From Clostridia bacterium (lineage in GTDB: Bacteria > Bacillota > Clostridia > Christensenellales > Borkfalkiaceae): a stretch of DNA of 50,015 nt. Below are positions 6,293 to 14,814 of the stretch, in pieces. The notes beneath the pieces are model-generated. The model did not search any database and was not told the DNA's origin. It saw only the letters and a program-made list of their open reading frames with translations. Numbering within the stretch: position 1 is the first letter of the stretch; every line of letters starts with the position of its first letter. The position numbers and the translations under genes were made by a program. The stretch is from NCBI GenBank assembly GCA_017886545.1, contig JAGHJS010000089.1:1-50015 (forward strand). The letters run 5' to 3'.

Positions 6293-9247
6293 ATGAAAAG
6301 GGCTTTAAAGGCATTGATCATAGGCTTGTGCGTACTTGCATTCGCCTTTTCGGGCGCGGTGACGGCGCTCGCGCAGGGAAGCGCGGGGGACGCCGTGCCT
6401 GCCTCGGAGACGGACGGGACCTCCGCCCGCACCGAGAGCCTGGAACTGTTCCTGCCCTCCTCTCCCGAACAGTTCCTTCCGCTGAACAGCCCGACGGATT
6501 ATGCGATCAATGAAAATTATATTGCGGTCAGTGAAGGCAATACTATCTATCTGTATGATAGAACGTCAAAAGACGGTTATAAGACTTTTACAGACGAATA
6601 CGAAGTCGCTTCACTGAATCTGTATGAATATGACGGCGGAACGTACCTCTATTATGTTTCGCGGCAATCCGGTTCCCTGAACCAGATCCGGTACATCCGC
6701 TGCGATACCGAAGATTTTGCAACACAGGAACCGACCGATACGGGAAGCGGCACATGCTATCGTTTTGTGATCGGGAACGGCTATGTCTGCTTCGTAGACG
6801 CCAGCAAATATGTTTACCTCACTACGATCGGCGGACTTACGATCTCACAGGAAAACCGGCAAATCTTTTTTGACGGTTCCGATATTTATTTTGCCGTATC
6901 GGAAAGCGGAACGATCTATTTTTCGGCAGGCAGAACGATCAAACAGGTGCAGTCCGATTCATTTAATTCCGCTGATTGGCTTACGACCGAAGAAACGGTC
7001 GGTTCCTTCTCCGTGCAGGATAACCCACAAAAAATCTGCTATTACAGCACTTCTGGAACAGAAAACAATACGCTGCGTTTTTGCAACGGCAGTGAAGACC
7101 AAGCCATAACGGGAAGCGACGGCAACGCGATCGGGAATGTTTCCGCTCTGCATTGTTACAACGAAACGCTGTATTTGATCAGTAATGCAGCCATTTGTGC
7201 TTTTACGGCTGACGGGTTCACTGATTATCAGATCACGCAGTACGGCGATCAGACAAACCGCCTCGGGGAAAACGCCTCCTCCTTGTCCCTTTACGGTGAT
7301 ACGCTGCTCATAGCCGACACGCAAAACGGGCGGATTTTGCAGTACCGCGGCGGCGCCTATACCGTTGCCGCTTCCGTTTCCTCTCCGGAAATCATTTGCG
7401 CCGGTCAGGATTCTTTCGCCGTATTCGGAAACAGTTCGTCCTTTTCGATTTACGAAGCGGATGAAACAGGATCATATTCTTTGGTTTATTCGTTCCCGAC
7501 GTCCCTTCCGAATATCATCGGCATTGCCTACTCGTTCGGCAGTTATTATGCATTGGAAAGCAACGGAAGGACCTATGTTTTCACGCCGGACGCGATGGCA
7601 GGTTATTCCCTTCAGACCGGCAGCATTTCCGTTTCCGGAACTTCTATGCGCTCTCTTGCAGCGGGGATCGATGGAAATTTGTACGTCCTCTCCGGAGACA
7701 ACAATGTCTACCGCTACAATGCGGCTGAATTCCTGACCACAACATCGGCGCATACAAGTGTTGCCACATTCAACGATTCCGTCACCGACCTTCTCGTCGA
7801 CTACGCGGGCAACGTGTACGGACTGACGGCGGACAGCGTACTTATGAACGGCACATCGGACGAAACGCCGCTCGGGCTCTCCTCCTTCGTCTCCTACGCG
7901 GACGATGCGCAGGCGGTCGCCTTTGCGTTCGGCTTTGAAACGGGCGACGCATATATCCTCACCGATTCGGGCTTTATCGTAAAATGGAGCTACGGCATCG
8001 AATCGCTGGACAACATCGCGGCGGACGGCGCGTACGACGCGCTGACGGGCGCCGCGGCGTCAGACGCTTACAGCGGCGTTCTGGTCACCGTTTCGCAGGA
8101 CGCAGTCGCAGTCCTGCTGGACGAAAGCGCGTTTTCCGCCGATATGCAGACTCTCCCCACCGACGGCTATGCCCGCGCCGGCTCGCTGAGCAACAGCGCA
8201 AACAGCGGCAAGCCGATCACGGGCGTGAAAGCGTATGAGATCGAGGGAGTCGGCACCGTCGTCGCGCTGTACGAATATGTACCGGGACAGACGGAAGCGG
8301 GCTCGGATTACGTTCCCACGCAGCGCAATTACACCCTCTGCCTCGTGCTCGAAGGCGGCTTGCAGAGCGTGGAACAAGACAGCTACTATACCGCAGAAAC
8401 TTCCGTCGGCTACACGACCAACGCCGTCGGGCTGTACAACCTGCCGCTCATGCGCACGGGCAGTGCGGCGTACAGGCTGGAACTGCCCAAAGGCACGCAG
8501 GTCACGGTGCTCGGGCGCATCTCCTGCGCCGCGTCCGCCGAAGGCGGCTGGGGGCTGGACGCGGATTACTGTTTCGTCTCCTGCACCGTTGACGGGCAGA
8601 CGGTATACGGGTTCCTCCCCGCTCCCTATGTGAGCGCCGCCCCGCCCGCGGGAACGGCGGGTTCGGGCACAGAGGATATCACCTTCCGCTATCTCAAACA
8701 ACAGCAGATCACCCTGTCCGACGGCGAAACGCTGACGATCCTGGGCGATGCGGACGAAGAAGGAAACGTATACGCCACGTATGAATACCGCGGCGTGACC
8801 TACGGCGGCAAAGTGGCGCTTTCGCTCCTCGGCGAAGAGAGCGTAAGCGGCGAAAACACGACCCGCCCGCTTCTGGAAGGGAGCAGCGTCACCCTGTATA
8901 ACACCGAACGGCTGACCGTGTACGGCGGGCCGGACGAAAACGGTCTGGTGCGCGTCAGCTATACGCTGAACGGCAGGAACTATACGGCGCTGATCAGCGA
9001 AGATCTGCTCGCCGACGCGAGCGACTTCGGCACCTGGGTGCTGGTCGCGGTGACGATCGTCACGGCGGCGGTGCTGGCGAGCGCGTGCTACCTCGTCCTG
9101 CGCAAGCCGCCCATGATCACCCCTCCCCTCTCCGCCGAAGAGGCGGAAAGCGGTGCGGACGGCGACGGCGCGGACGGTGAAGCCGACGACGCAGACCGCC
9201 CCGCAGAAGAGCGCGAACGCCCTTCAGACGACGGCGAGGAAGAATAA
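6293..9247 (+). CDS. Large membrane-anchored beta-propeller / SH3-like surface protein
   Basis: A 984-residue protein with an N-terminal signal peptide (residues 1-28). A long ectodomain of short beta-rich repeats follows (about 50-640), several resembling NHL or propeller blades, for example LLIADTQNGRILQY and YVLSGDNNVYRYN. Next come SH3-like segments (about 700-900), one transmembrane helix (about 912-934) and a cytoplasmic tail of nearly pure Asp/Glu/Ala/Gly. It probably sits on the outer face of the membrane and binds something; no catalytic motif was found. I chose the ATG at 6293 because a signal peptide follows at once and a promoter precedes it; an earlier in-frame start lacks both. 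Its C-terminal layout matches the 244-residue protein at 4374-5108. The segment from about 6480 to 7745 is far lower in G+C than either flank, although the frame runs through unbroken. Confidence 0.85.
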   Translation: MKRALKALIIGLCVLAFAFSGAVTALAQGSAGDAVPASETDGTSARTESLELFLPSSPEQFLPLNSPTDYAINENYIAVSEGNTIYLYDRTSKDGYKTFTDEYEVASLNLYEYDGGTYLYYVSRQSGSLNQIRYIRCDTEDFATQEPTDTGSGTCYRFVIGNGYVCFVDASKYVYLTTIGGLTISQENRQIFFDGSDIYFAVSESGTIYFSAGRTIKQVQSDSFNSADWLTTEETVGSFSVQDNPQKICYYSTSGTENNTLRFCNGSEDQAITGSDGNAIGNVSALHCYNETLYLISNAAICAFTADGFTDYQITQYGDQTNRLGENASSLSLYGDTLLIADTQNGRILQYRGGAYTVAASVSSPEIICAGQDSFAVFGNSSSFSIYEADETGSYSLVYSFPTSLPNIIGIAYSFGSYYALESNGRTYVFTPDAMAGYSLQTGSISVSGTSMRSLAAGIDGNLYVLSGDNNVYRYNAAEFLTTTSAHTSVATFNDSVTDLLVDYAGNVYGLTADSVLMNGTSDETPLGLSSFVSYADDAQAVAFAFGFETGDAYILTDSGFIVKWSYGIESLDNIAADGAYDALTGAAASDAYSGVLVTVSQDAVAVLLDESAFSADMQTLPTDGYARAGSLSNSANSGKPITGVKAYEIEGVGTVVALYEYVPGQTEAGSDYVPTQRNYTLCLVLEGGLQSVEQDSYYTAETSVGYTTNAVGLYNLPLMRTGSAAYRLELPKGTQVTVLGRISCAASAEGGWGLDADYCFVSCTVDGQTVYGFLPAPYVSAAPPAGTAGSGTEDITFRYLKQQQITLSDGETLTILGDADEEGNVYATYEYRGVTYGGKVALSLLGEESVSGENTTRPLLEGSSVTLYNTERLTVYGGPDENGLVRVSYTLNGRNYTALISEDLLADASDFGTWVLVAVTIVTAAVLASACYLVLRKPPMITPPLSAEEAESGADGDGADGEADDADRPAEERERPSDDGEEE

Positions 9248-9262
9248 AAAAGAAAAAGCGCA

Positions 9263-9294
9263 GCGGCGCCCGCAATCTTGCGGGCGCCGCTTTT
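9263..9294. terminator. Bidirectional rho-independent terminator
   Basis: A 12-bp G+C stem (GCGGCGCCCGCA, arms 9263-9274 and 9279-9290) with a four-base loop is followed by TTTTGTT on the plus strand and preceded by an A-rich run, which gives a U-run for the minus strand. It can end both the rightward surface-protein gene and the leftward recombinase gene. Confidence 0.85.
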
Positions 9295-9383
9295 GTTGTA
9301 TTGTTTTTTTATATTGTATTGCACACACGGTGTGCCGTTTTTTACACGCGGGCTGCCTTCCCGTACGGAAACCGCGCCGCCGT

Positions 9384-10040
9384 TCAGCGTTCGGCATGCG
9401 GACGGCGCGCGGGCGCGGCATCTTCCCGTGCCCCGCCTCCACGCCCTGCGGCGCGGAGTTTGCGGATATGATAGTAAAAGTTATCCCGCTTGATCGCAAG
9501 CCGCTGCAGGGCGGTCCGCAGCCCGATGCGCTTGCCGAGGTAATCGTCGGCGACGGACAAAAATTCATCGGTATACAGGAAGGACGGGCGGCCGAAGCGG
9601 ACGCCCCTTTCCTTGGCGAGCCGTATCCCCTCTGCCTGCCGCGCCCTGATCTTTTCCCGCTCGTTCTCCGCCACGAAAGACAGCACCTGCAGCACGACGT
9701 CCGCGATAAACCTGCCGACGAGCGAATCCGACCGCACCCGCGTATCCAGAAGCGGCATGTCCAGCACCAGAATATCCGCTCCGATCTCTTTCGTGATCCT
9801 GTGCCACTCCTCGATGATACGGCCGTAACTGCGCCCCAGGCGGTCGATGGACTGTATCACGAGCAGATCGCCCTCTTTCAGCCGCTTCAAAAGGCGCTTG
9901 TATTCCTCCCTCTCGAAGTCTTTGCCGCTCTCTTTTTCCGCAAAAACGCAGTCCTGCGCGATCCCGAACTCGCAGAATGCGGCAAGCTGCCGTTCCAGGT
10001 TCTGATCTTTTGCCGATACCCTCGCATACGCGTACGTCAT
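9384..10040 (-). CDS. Small serine recombinase (resolvase/invertase family)
   Basis: A 218-residue site-specific recombinase. The catalytic serine is Ser9 in YARVSAKDQNLERQ, and the family's other hallmarks follow: the LLKRLKEGDLLVIQSIDRLGRS block with catalytic arginines (about residues 50-75), the RQAEGIRLAKERGVRFGRP hinge (about 135-155), and a C-terminal helix-turn-helix (about 160-195). The size fits resolvases and invertases, not the large serine integrases. The ATG at 10038-10040 has GGGAGG upstream; a start eleven codons earlier is weaker. It is transcribed away from the lipoprotein gene at 10283, and a 28-bp dyad lies in the shared spacer. It may resolve or invert DNA near the surface genes, or be a leftover of a mobile element. 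No second matching site was found by eye. Confidence 0.9.
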   Translation of the reverse strand: MTYAYARVSAKDQNLERQLAAFCEFGIAQDCVFAEKESGKDFEREEYKRLLKRLKEGDLLVIQSIDRLGRSYGRIIEEWHRITKEIGADILVLDMPLLDTRVRSDSLVGRFIADVVLQVLSFVAENEREKIRARQAEGIRLAKERGVRFGRPSFLYTDEFLSVADDYLGKRIGLRTALQRLAIKRDNFYYHIRKLRAAGRGGGAREDAAPARRPHAER

Positions 10041-10124
10041 TGGTCTTTTGTTCCTCCCGTTTCTTTTCAGCATAACGGAAACGCGGCAAAAATTCCACCC
10101 GAAAAAAGCCCTTGAATAAAAAAA

Positions 10125-10152
10125 TTGTAGTAAAATTGTACTTCTACTACAA
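10125..10152. promoter_or_regulatory. 28-bp dyad between recombinase and lipoprotein genes
   Basis: Perfect 8-bp arms, TTGTAGTA (10125-10132) and TACTACAA (10145-10152), flank a 12-bp spacer. Overall length and imperfect centre resemble crossover sites of small serine recombinases, and the recombinase gene starts 85 bases away. An ordinary operator is equally possible. The surrounding 10041-10282 is markedly A+T-rich for this contig. No strong -35/-10 pair was found for the lipoprotein gene; TATAAC at 10204-10209 is the best candidate. Confidence 0.5.
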
Positions 10153-10282
10153 CCAAAAAATTACAAACACACAAGATAAATTCAATGAATTTATCTTTAT
10201 CATTATAACAGATCTTCAAAAAAAAGTAAAGCCATTTCCCTTGAAGAAAAGTACACTTAAACTACGACCACAAGGAGGTATT

Positions 10283-11539
10283 ATGAAAAGAGGCTTTTTC
10301 ACTGCGGCAGCGGCTTTTTTATGCGCCGCCTGCGCCTTCGGGCTTGTCGGGTGCGGACACAGCCACACCTTTTCGGAGGAATGGAGCCACGACGCCGGCT
10401 ACCACTGGCACACCGCGACCTGCGAGCACACCGACGAGCGCTCGGACTACGGCGCACACACCATGGCAAAGACCACGCTCGAAACGTACAACGCCACCGT
10501 CAGCGCCTGCTCCGTCTGCGGGTATACGGAGGGCGACGTCTCCTCGCAGTTCGTAGACGAGGCGGCGTTCACCGCGCAGCTCGGCGCCGATCTTGACAAC
10601 TTCCGCTACGTATATAAGGTCGTCGACCCTGATACGGGCGCGGTGCAGACCGAAGAGGTGGCACAATACGACGGCACCTGCTATGTAAACGAAAACGGCA
10701 CCTATTACATCGGGTACAACACCTATACCGAATCTCCGTACATCGAGGGCGTGTACGAACAGGACCGCCCCGCGACCATCACGGCGGCGCAGCGCGTAGA
10801 GAGCATCTACACGACGCTTGCCCACTTCAAAAAGATCACCGACGAAGGGCTCGGGTTTTCCGATTTCCACTGGTCGGACGAGCATTACCTGAACGCGGAG
10901 CCGGGGTATTTTCTGGATCTGAACGGGCTGAGCATGACCTCCGTGTTCCATAACTACGGCTGGTTCTCGCTCCGTTTTGAAAACGGCACGCTCAAAGCGA
11001 TCGACTCGGGGTACATCAACGGCTACGGGTACCGCGTTTCGTCCACCTTCGAGCTCGGCGCGGCGCAGATCAGCCTGCCCTGGGAGGGCGACGCCCCCGC
11101 CATGGAACACGACGGCAGTTCCTGCCTCCAATACAAGCTGCGGGAAGGCGGCGAGTCATATACCCTGTACAACTATTTCAGCGCCGACCTGGAGAGCGGC
11201 AGCACGGTCCTGACCGTAGCCGATACCTGCAACGGGCTGCCCGTGACGCAGATACGGAGCGGGTGCTTCGAGAACAACGGTATCAGCAGCGGCGGCATTG
11301 TGATCCCCGTGAGCGTCACCTCGTTCGGCAGCAACGCCTTTACGGGAAGCCGCTTTGCAAGCGTCTACTACATGGGCACGGCAGAACAGTGGGCGGCGAT
11401 CAGCGGCCTCAGCCTCAGCGGCATCAACAAGACGGTCAACAGCTATCTGGGCGCGACGGTCTACTGTTATTCGGAGAGCGAGCCTTCGGTGACGGGCAGC
11501 TTCTGGCATTATGTAGACGGCGCACCCACCCCCTGGTAA
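10283..11539 (+). CDS. BspA-like lipoprotein with one His/Cys module
   Basis: A 418-residue lipoprotein starting at the ATG behind AAGGAGG. The signal peptide ends in a lipobox (LVGC), predicting lipidation of Cys24. Residues 25-75 hold one copy of the His/Trp/Cys-rich module (HTFSEEW..., HWHTATCEH...) that is repeated seven times in the next lipoprotein. The middle (about 80-270) is a beta-rich domain of unknown role. The C-terminus (about 290-418) carries BspA-type leucine-rich repeats (VTSFGSNAFTGS, VYYMGTAEQWAAI) and ends with the WHYVDGAPTPW tail common in such proteins. These proteins are usually on the cell surface and bind host or matrix ligands; the ligand here is unknown. It stands alone, with the recombinase divergent on one side and a terminator right after. 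Confidence 0.85.
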   Translation: MKRGFFTAAAAFLCAACAFGLVGCGHSHTFSEEWSHDAGYHWHTATCEHTDERSDYGAHTMAKTTLETYNATVSACSVCGYTEGDVSSQFVDEAAFTAQLGADLDNFRYVYKVVDPDTGAVQTEEVAQYDGTCYVNENGTYYIGYNTYTESPYIEGVYEQDRPATITAAQRVESIYTTLAHFKKITDEGLGFSDFHWSDEHYLNAEPGYFLDLNGLSMTSVFHNYGWFSLRFENGTLKAIDSGYINGYGYRVSSTFELGAAQISLPWEGDAPAMEHDGSSCLQYKLREGGESYTLYNYFSADLESGSTVLTVADTCNGLPVTQIRSGCFENNGISSGGIVIPVSVTSFGSNAFTGSRFASVYYMGTAEQWAAISGLSLSGINKTVNSYLGATVYCYSESEPSVTGSFWHYVDGAPTPW

Positions 11540-11567
11540 CATCCTTTCCGCACACAGACGGCAAGGT

Positions 11568-11599
11568 GCCGCGATCGGCAGATCGCGGCCCTTTTTTTT
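11568..11599 (+). terminator. Rho-independent terminator of the first BspA-like lipoprotein
   Basis: A perfect 9-bp stem (GCCGCGATC / GATCGCGGC) with a four-base loop (11577-11580) is followed by CC and a run of eight T (11592-11599). Confidence 0.9.
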
Positions 11600-11707
11600 C
11601 GTATCGCCGCACTGCCCCGCGGTGACGCTCCTCCTCCCCGTCCGCGCCCTCTCCGCCCTTCCCCTTTACGGAGAAAGAGGCGACGCCGTATGCACATTTA
11701 TGTTACA

Positions 11708-11739
11708 ACCATGTTTCTTAAATCAAAACATGGTATAAT
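11708..11739 (+). promoter_or_regulatory. Extended -10 promoter overlapped by a palindromic operator
   Basis: TATAAT at 11734-11739 is preceded by TGG, giving an extended -10; the -35 region is weak. A perfect 9-bp inverted repeat (ACCATGTTT at 11708-11716, AAACATGGT at 11726-11734) fills the -35/-10 spacer and touches the -10. A repressor bound there would block polymerase. The regulated gene starts at 11832, about 90 bases downstream. Confidence 0.65.
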
Positions 11740-11831
11740 ACGATCGTGGCGTACTATGCAAAAACGGTGCGCGGAATACATCAGGTTCGCCTGCCCGCGG
11801 GCAGAGCTTTCAAACGGGAGGATATAGGAAA

Positions 11832-14555
11832 ATGAAACGCAAACTGCTTGTCCTGCTGCTGGCAGCGTTGACGCTGTTCGCCTGCGCGGCGCTCTTTGCC
11901 GCCTGCGGCGAAGGCAGCGCGGACGGCGACAGTACAGGCGGCGGTGGCGATGAACCGCCGCAGCACACGCACACTTTTGCGGACGATTGGACGTACAACG
12001 AAACGCACCACTGGCATGCCGCAACCTGCGAACACGAGGACGAAGTGAGCGGCATGGCGCCGCACGAGTGGGACGAGGGCACGATCACCCTGCAGCCCGG
12101 CTGCACCGAAGAGGGCGAGCGGACGTACACCTGCGAATGCGGCGCCTTCACAAAGGAACCCATCGCGCCGACGGGGCACACCTATTCGAACGAATGGACG
12201 TACAACGGCACCGACCACTGGCACGCCGCGACCTGCGGGCATACGGGCGAAGTGAGCGGCAAGGCGCCGCACGAATGGGACGGCGGTACGGTCATTGTAG
12301 AGCCGACCTGCACCGAAGCGGGCGAACGGGTCCACTCCTGCGTCTGCGGCGCGGAAAGAACGGACCTCATTGCCCCGCTCGAACATGCCTTTTCGGATAC
12401 ACTGACCTACGACGGCACGCACCACTGGTACCCCTGCACGCGCGAAGGTTGCAAAGCGGAAAAGGACAAAGCCGAACACGCCTGGGACGAGGGAACGGTG
12501 ACGAAAGAGCCGACCTGCACCGAAGAGGGCGAGCGGACGTATACCTGCGCCTGCGGCGCGGCCAGGACTGAGCCGATCGCGCCGACGGGGCACTCCTATT
12601 CGGAGGAATGGACGTACAACGAAACGCACCACTGGCACGCCGCGACCTGCGGGCATACGGACGAGGTGAGCGGCAAAGCGCTGCACGAATGGGACGACGG
12701 CACGGTCACAAAAGAGCCGACCTGCACCGAAGAGGGTGTAAAGACGTTCGCCTGCGAATGCGGCGCGACTAAAACGGAGCCCGTTGCCCCGCTCGAACAC
12801 GCGTTTTCGGATACGCTGACCTACGACGGCACGCACCACTGGTACCCCTGCACGCGCGAAGGCTGCAAAGCGGAAAAGGACAAAGCCGAACACGCCTGGG
12901 ACGAGGGAACGGTGACGACAGAGCCGACCTGCACCGAAGCAGGCGTAACGGCGCTCGCCTGCGAATGCGGCGCGACCAAAACGGAGCCGATCGAGGCGCT
13001 GGGGCACCTCAACAACTATAATCGGAAATACGATGAAACCTACCACTGGTACGAATGCGGACGGGAAGGCTGCAATGCGGCCTTAGAAAAAGCCGAACAC
13101 GCATGGGATAATGGTACGATCACAAAAAACGCGACCTGCACCGAAGAGGGCGAAAGGAAGTACAGATGCATCAATTGCGGCGCGACCAAAACGAAGCCGA
13201 TCGAGCCGCTCGGGCACGCCTTTTCGGAGAGCCTTGCCCACAACGACACGCACCACTGGTACCCCTGCACGCACGAAGGATGCAGCGAGGGCATCGAACG
13301 GGCGGAGCACGTCTGGCAGAACGGCGTATGCACCGAATGCGGCGCAAAAGAGGCGAGCGAAGGGCTTGTCTTCTATCCCCGCGGACAGTCACGGGGGTCG
13401 TATTACGCGGTCACGGGTATAGGAACGTGCACCGACACCGACATCGTGATCCCCTACGAATACAACGGGCTGCCCGTCAAAGAGATCGCACAGGAAGCCT
13501 TCCTTTGGGAATCTTCGCTTACGAGCATCACCATTCCCGACAGCATAACCAAGATCGGCAGAAACGCGCTCGGATACAGCAATTTTTCCTACAATGAGTA
13601 TGAAAACGGCCTGTACCTCGGCAACAGCCACAACCCCTATCTGGTGCTCGTCAAGGTGAAAGACCCTTCCGCTACCTCTTTCACCTGCCACGAAGATACG
13701 AAGATCATTTACAGCAATGCCTTTGAATCGTGCACGAACCTCCGAACCCTGACCCTTGCGGACGGGCTGGTCAGCCTTGCGGAAGACACCTTTGTTTACA
13801 GCGAAAACCTGCGGTACACGACATACAACGACGCCAGCTATATCGGGAGCGCGGATAACCCGTATCTGGTGCTGGTCAAGGCGACGGACTCGTTTTCCTC
13901 ACTGTCCCGCATGCACTCTAAAACAAAATTTATCTTTTATTACGCCTTCCAATCCAGCAATCTCACGTCGATCGATATCCCTTCCTCCCTCGGCGAGCGC
14001 ATCATCTGCGACTATGCGTTCAGCAACTGCACCGCCGCCAAATACATTGCCATCGGCAACGGCGTTACGCAGATCGGCGAAAACGCCTTTTACGGCTGCA
14101 AAAACGTGACATGGGTGCGTATTGTCGGCAACACCGTAAAAACGATCGGCGACTATGCGTTCAACGGATGCTTCGCGATCCAAGATGTGTATATCGATGA
14201 TATTGCAGCATGGTGCGCCATCGAATTCGGCAACAATACAAGCTCCCCGCTGGCAATACGCCAATTCCGAGGGAACATGTATGTAAACAACGTCAGCGTA
14301 ACGGAGCTTGCCCTCCCCGACGGCGTGACGGCGATCAACGACCATGCGTTTGAAAGCAGTAGGCTTACGAGCATCACCATCCCGCAGAGCGTAACGTCGA
14401 TCGGCTACAACGCCTTCGAATATTGCCCGAGCCTCGAAACGATCCACTACCTCGGCACCAAAGCGCAGTGGGAGGCGATCGAAAAGAGCCGTTATTGGAT
14501 AAGCTCGGAAAGCTACATCATCCACTGCACCGACGGCGACATCGTCATCGAATAG
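11832..14555 (+). CDS. BspA-like lipoprotein with seven His/Cys modules
   Basis: A 907-residue lipoprotein. The ATG follows a GGGAGG site and the signal peptide ends in LFAAC, giving a lipidated Cys25. After a Gly/Asp linker come seven modules of 69-70 residues (about 47-505, the last truncated). Each has a His-His-Trp core and three to five cysteines, so a metal- or disulfide-stabilised fold is likely. Two module types occur: type A (HWHAATC, modules 1, 2, 4) and type B (HWYPCTREGC, modules 3, 5, 6, 7). The C-terminal 400 residues are BspA-type leucine-rich repeats (TSITIPDSITKIGRNAL, IGYNAFEYC, YLGTKAQWEAI). It is probably a surface adhesin or receptor. An operator-like palindrome overlaps its promoter. 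It shares both domain types with the lipoprotein at 10283, so the two probably arose by duplication. Confidence 0.87.
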   Translation: MKRKLLVLLLAALTLFACAALFAACGEGSADGDSTGGGGDEPPQHTHTFADDWTYNETHHWHAATCEHEDEVSGMAPHEWDEGTITLQPGCTEEGERTYTCECGAFTKEPIAPTGHTYSNEWTYNGTDHWHAATCGHTGEVSGKAPHEWDGGTVIVEPTCTEAGERVHSCVCGAERTDLIAPLEHAFSDTLTYDGTHHWYPCTREGCKAEKDKAEHAWDEGTVTKEPTCTEEGERTYTCACGAARTEPIAPTGHSYSEEWTYNETHHWHAATCGHTDEVSGKALHEWDDGTVTKEPTCTEEGVKTFACECGATKTEPVAPLEHAFSDTLTYDGTHHWYPCTREGCKAEKDKAEHAWDEGTVTTEPTCTEAGVTALACECGATKTEPIEALGHLNNYNRKYDETYHWYECGREGCNAALEKAEHAWDNGTITKNATCTEEGERKYRCINCGATKTKPIEPLGHAFSESLAHNDTHHWYPCTHEGCSEGIERAEHVWQNGVCTECGAKEASEGLVFYPRGQSRGSYYAVTGIGTCTDTDIVIPYEYNGLPVKEIAQEAFLWESSLTSITIPDSITKIGRNALGYSNFSYNEYENGLYLGNSHNPYLVLVKVKDPSATSFTCHEDTKIIYSNAFESCTNLRTLTLADGLVSLAEDTFVYSENLRYTTYNDASYIGSADNPYLVLVKATDSFSSLSRMHSKTKFIFYYAFQSSNLTSIDIPSSLGERIICDYAFSNCTAAKYIAIGNGVTQIGENAFYGCKNVTWVRIVGNTVKTIGDYAFNGCFAIQDVYIDDIAAWCAIEFGNNTSSPLAIRQFRGNMYVNNVSVTELALPDGVTAINDHAFESSRLTSITIPQSVTSIGYNAFEYCPSLETIHYLGTKAQWEAIEKSRYWISSESYIIHCTDGDIVIE
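11970..13346 (+). repeat. Seven in-frame modules with a 207-bp period
   Basis: Modules start at residue 47 and recur every 69 residues (70 for module 6), a 207-bp DNA period. Modules 3 and 5, 414 bp apart, are almost identical in DNA as well as protein, which implies recent duplication or gene conversion. Copy number may vary between strains, and short-read assemblies may collapse the region. Confidence 0.88.
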
Positions 14556-14575
14556 CGGCACGCCCCATGCGGCGC

Positions 14576-14742
14576 GGCATACCAAAACCAAAGCCCCCAT
14601 GCGGCGCGGCACACCGCCGCCCCGCACTCCGCGCGGCATACCAAAACCAAAGCCACCGCGCTTTGGCGCGGCACACCGCCGCCCCCCGCACTCCGCGCGG
14701 CATACCAAAACCAAAGCCGCCGCGCTTTGGCGCGGCGGCACC
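14576..14742. repeat. Three degenerate copies of a G+C-rich intergenic repeat
   Basis: The string GGCATACCAAAACCAAAGCC starts at 14576, 14635 and 14699, separated by related GCGCGGC and CCGCC blocks. Spacings of 59 and 64 are not multiples of three. No gene was found here. A looser relative of the same pattern occurs at 16430-16637. Confidence 0.75.
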
Positions 14743-14753
14743 CCATAAAAAAT

Positions 14754-14790
14754 ACGGCGTTCACGCTTTGCGTGAACGCCGTTCTCTTTT
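14754..14790. terminator. Bidirectional terminator between lipoprotein and SSB-like genes
   Basis: A perfect 12-bp stem (ACGGCGTTCACG at 14754-14765, CGTGAACGCCGT at 14771-14782) with a five-base loop is followed by TCTCTTTT on the plus strand. The other side is A-rich, giving U-rich sequence for the leftward gene. Confidence 0.85.
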
Positions 14791-14814
14791 CCGCCCCTGC
14801 GGCGGCTGTGTTGT

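Noticed and set aside
9384-10040. Large serine integrase or transposon integrase for the phage
   Set aside because: The protein is only 218 residues with no long C-terminal domain, so it is a resolvase/invertase-type recombinase, and it lies outside the phage cassette.
11970-13346. CRISPR-like array
   Set aside because: The repeats are 207 bp, contiguous and in frame within a protein gene, with no spacers and no cas genes nearby.
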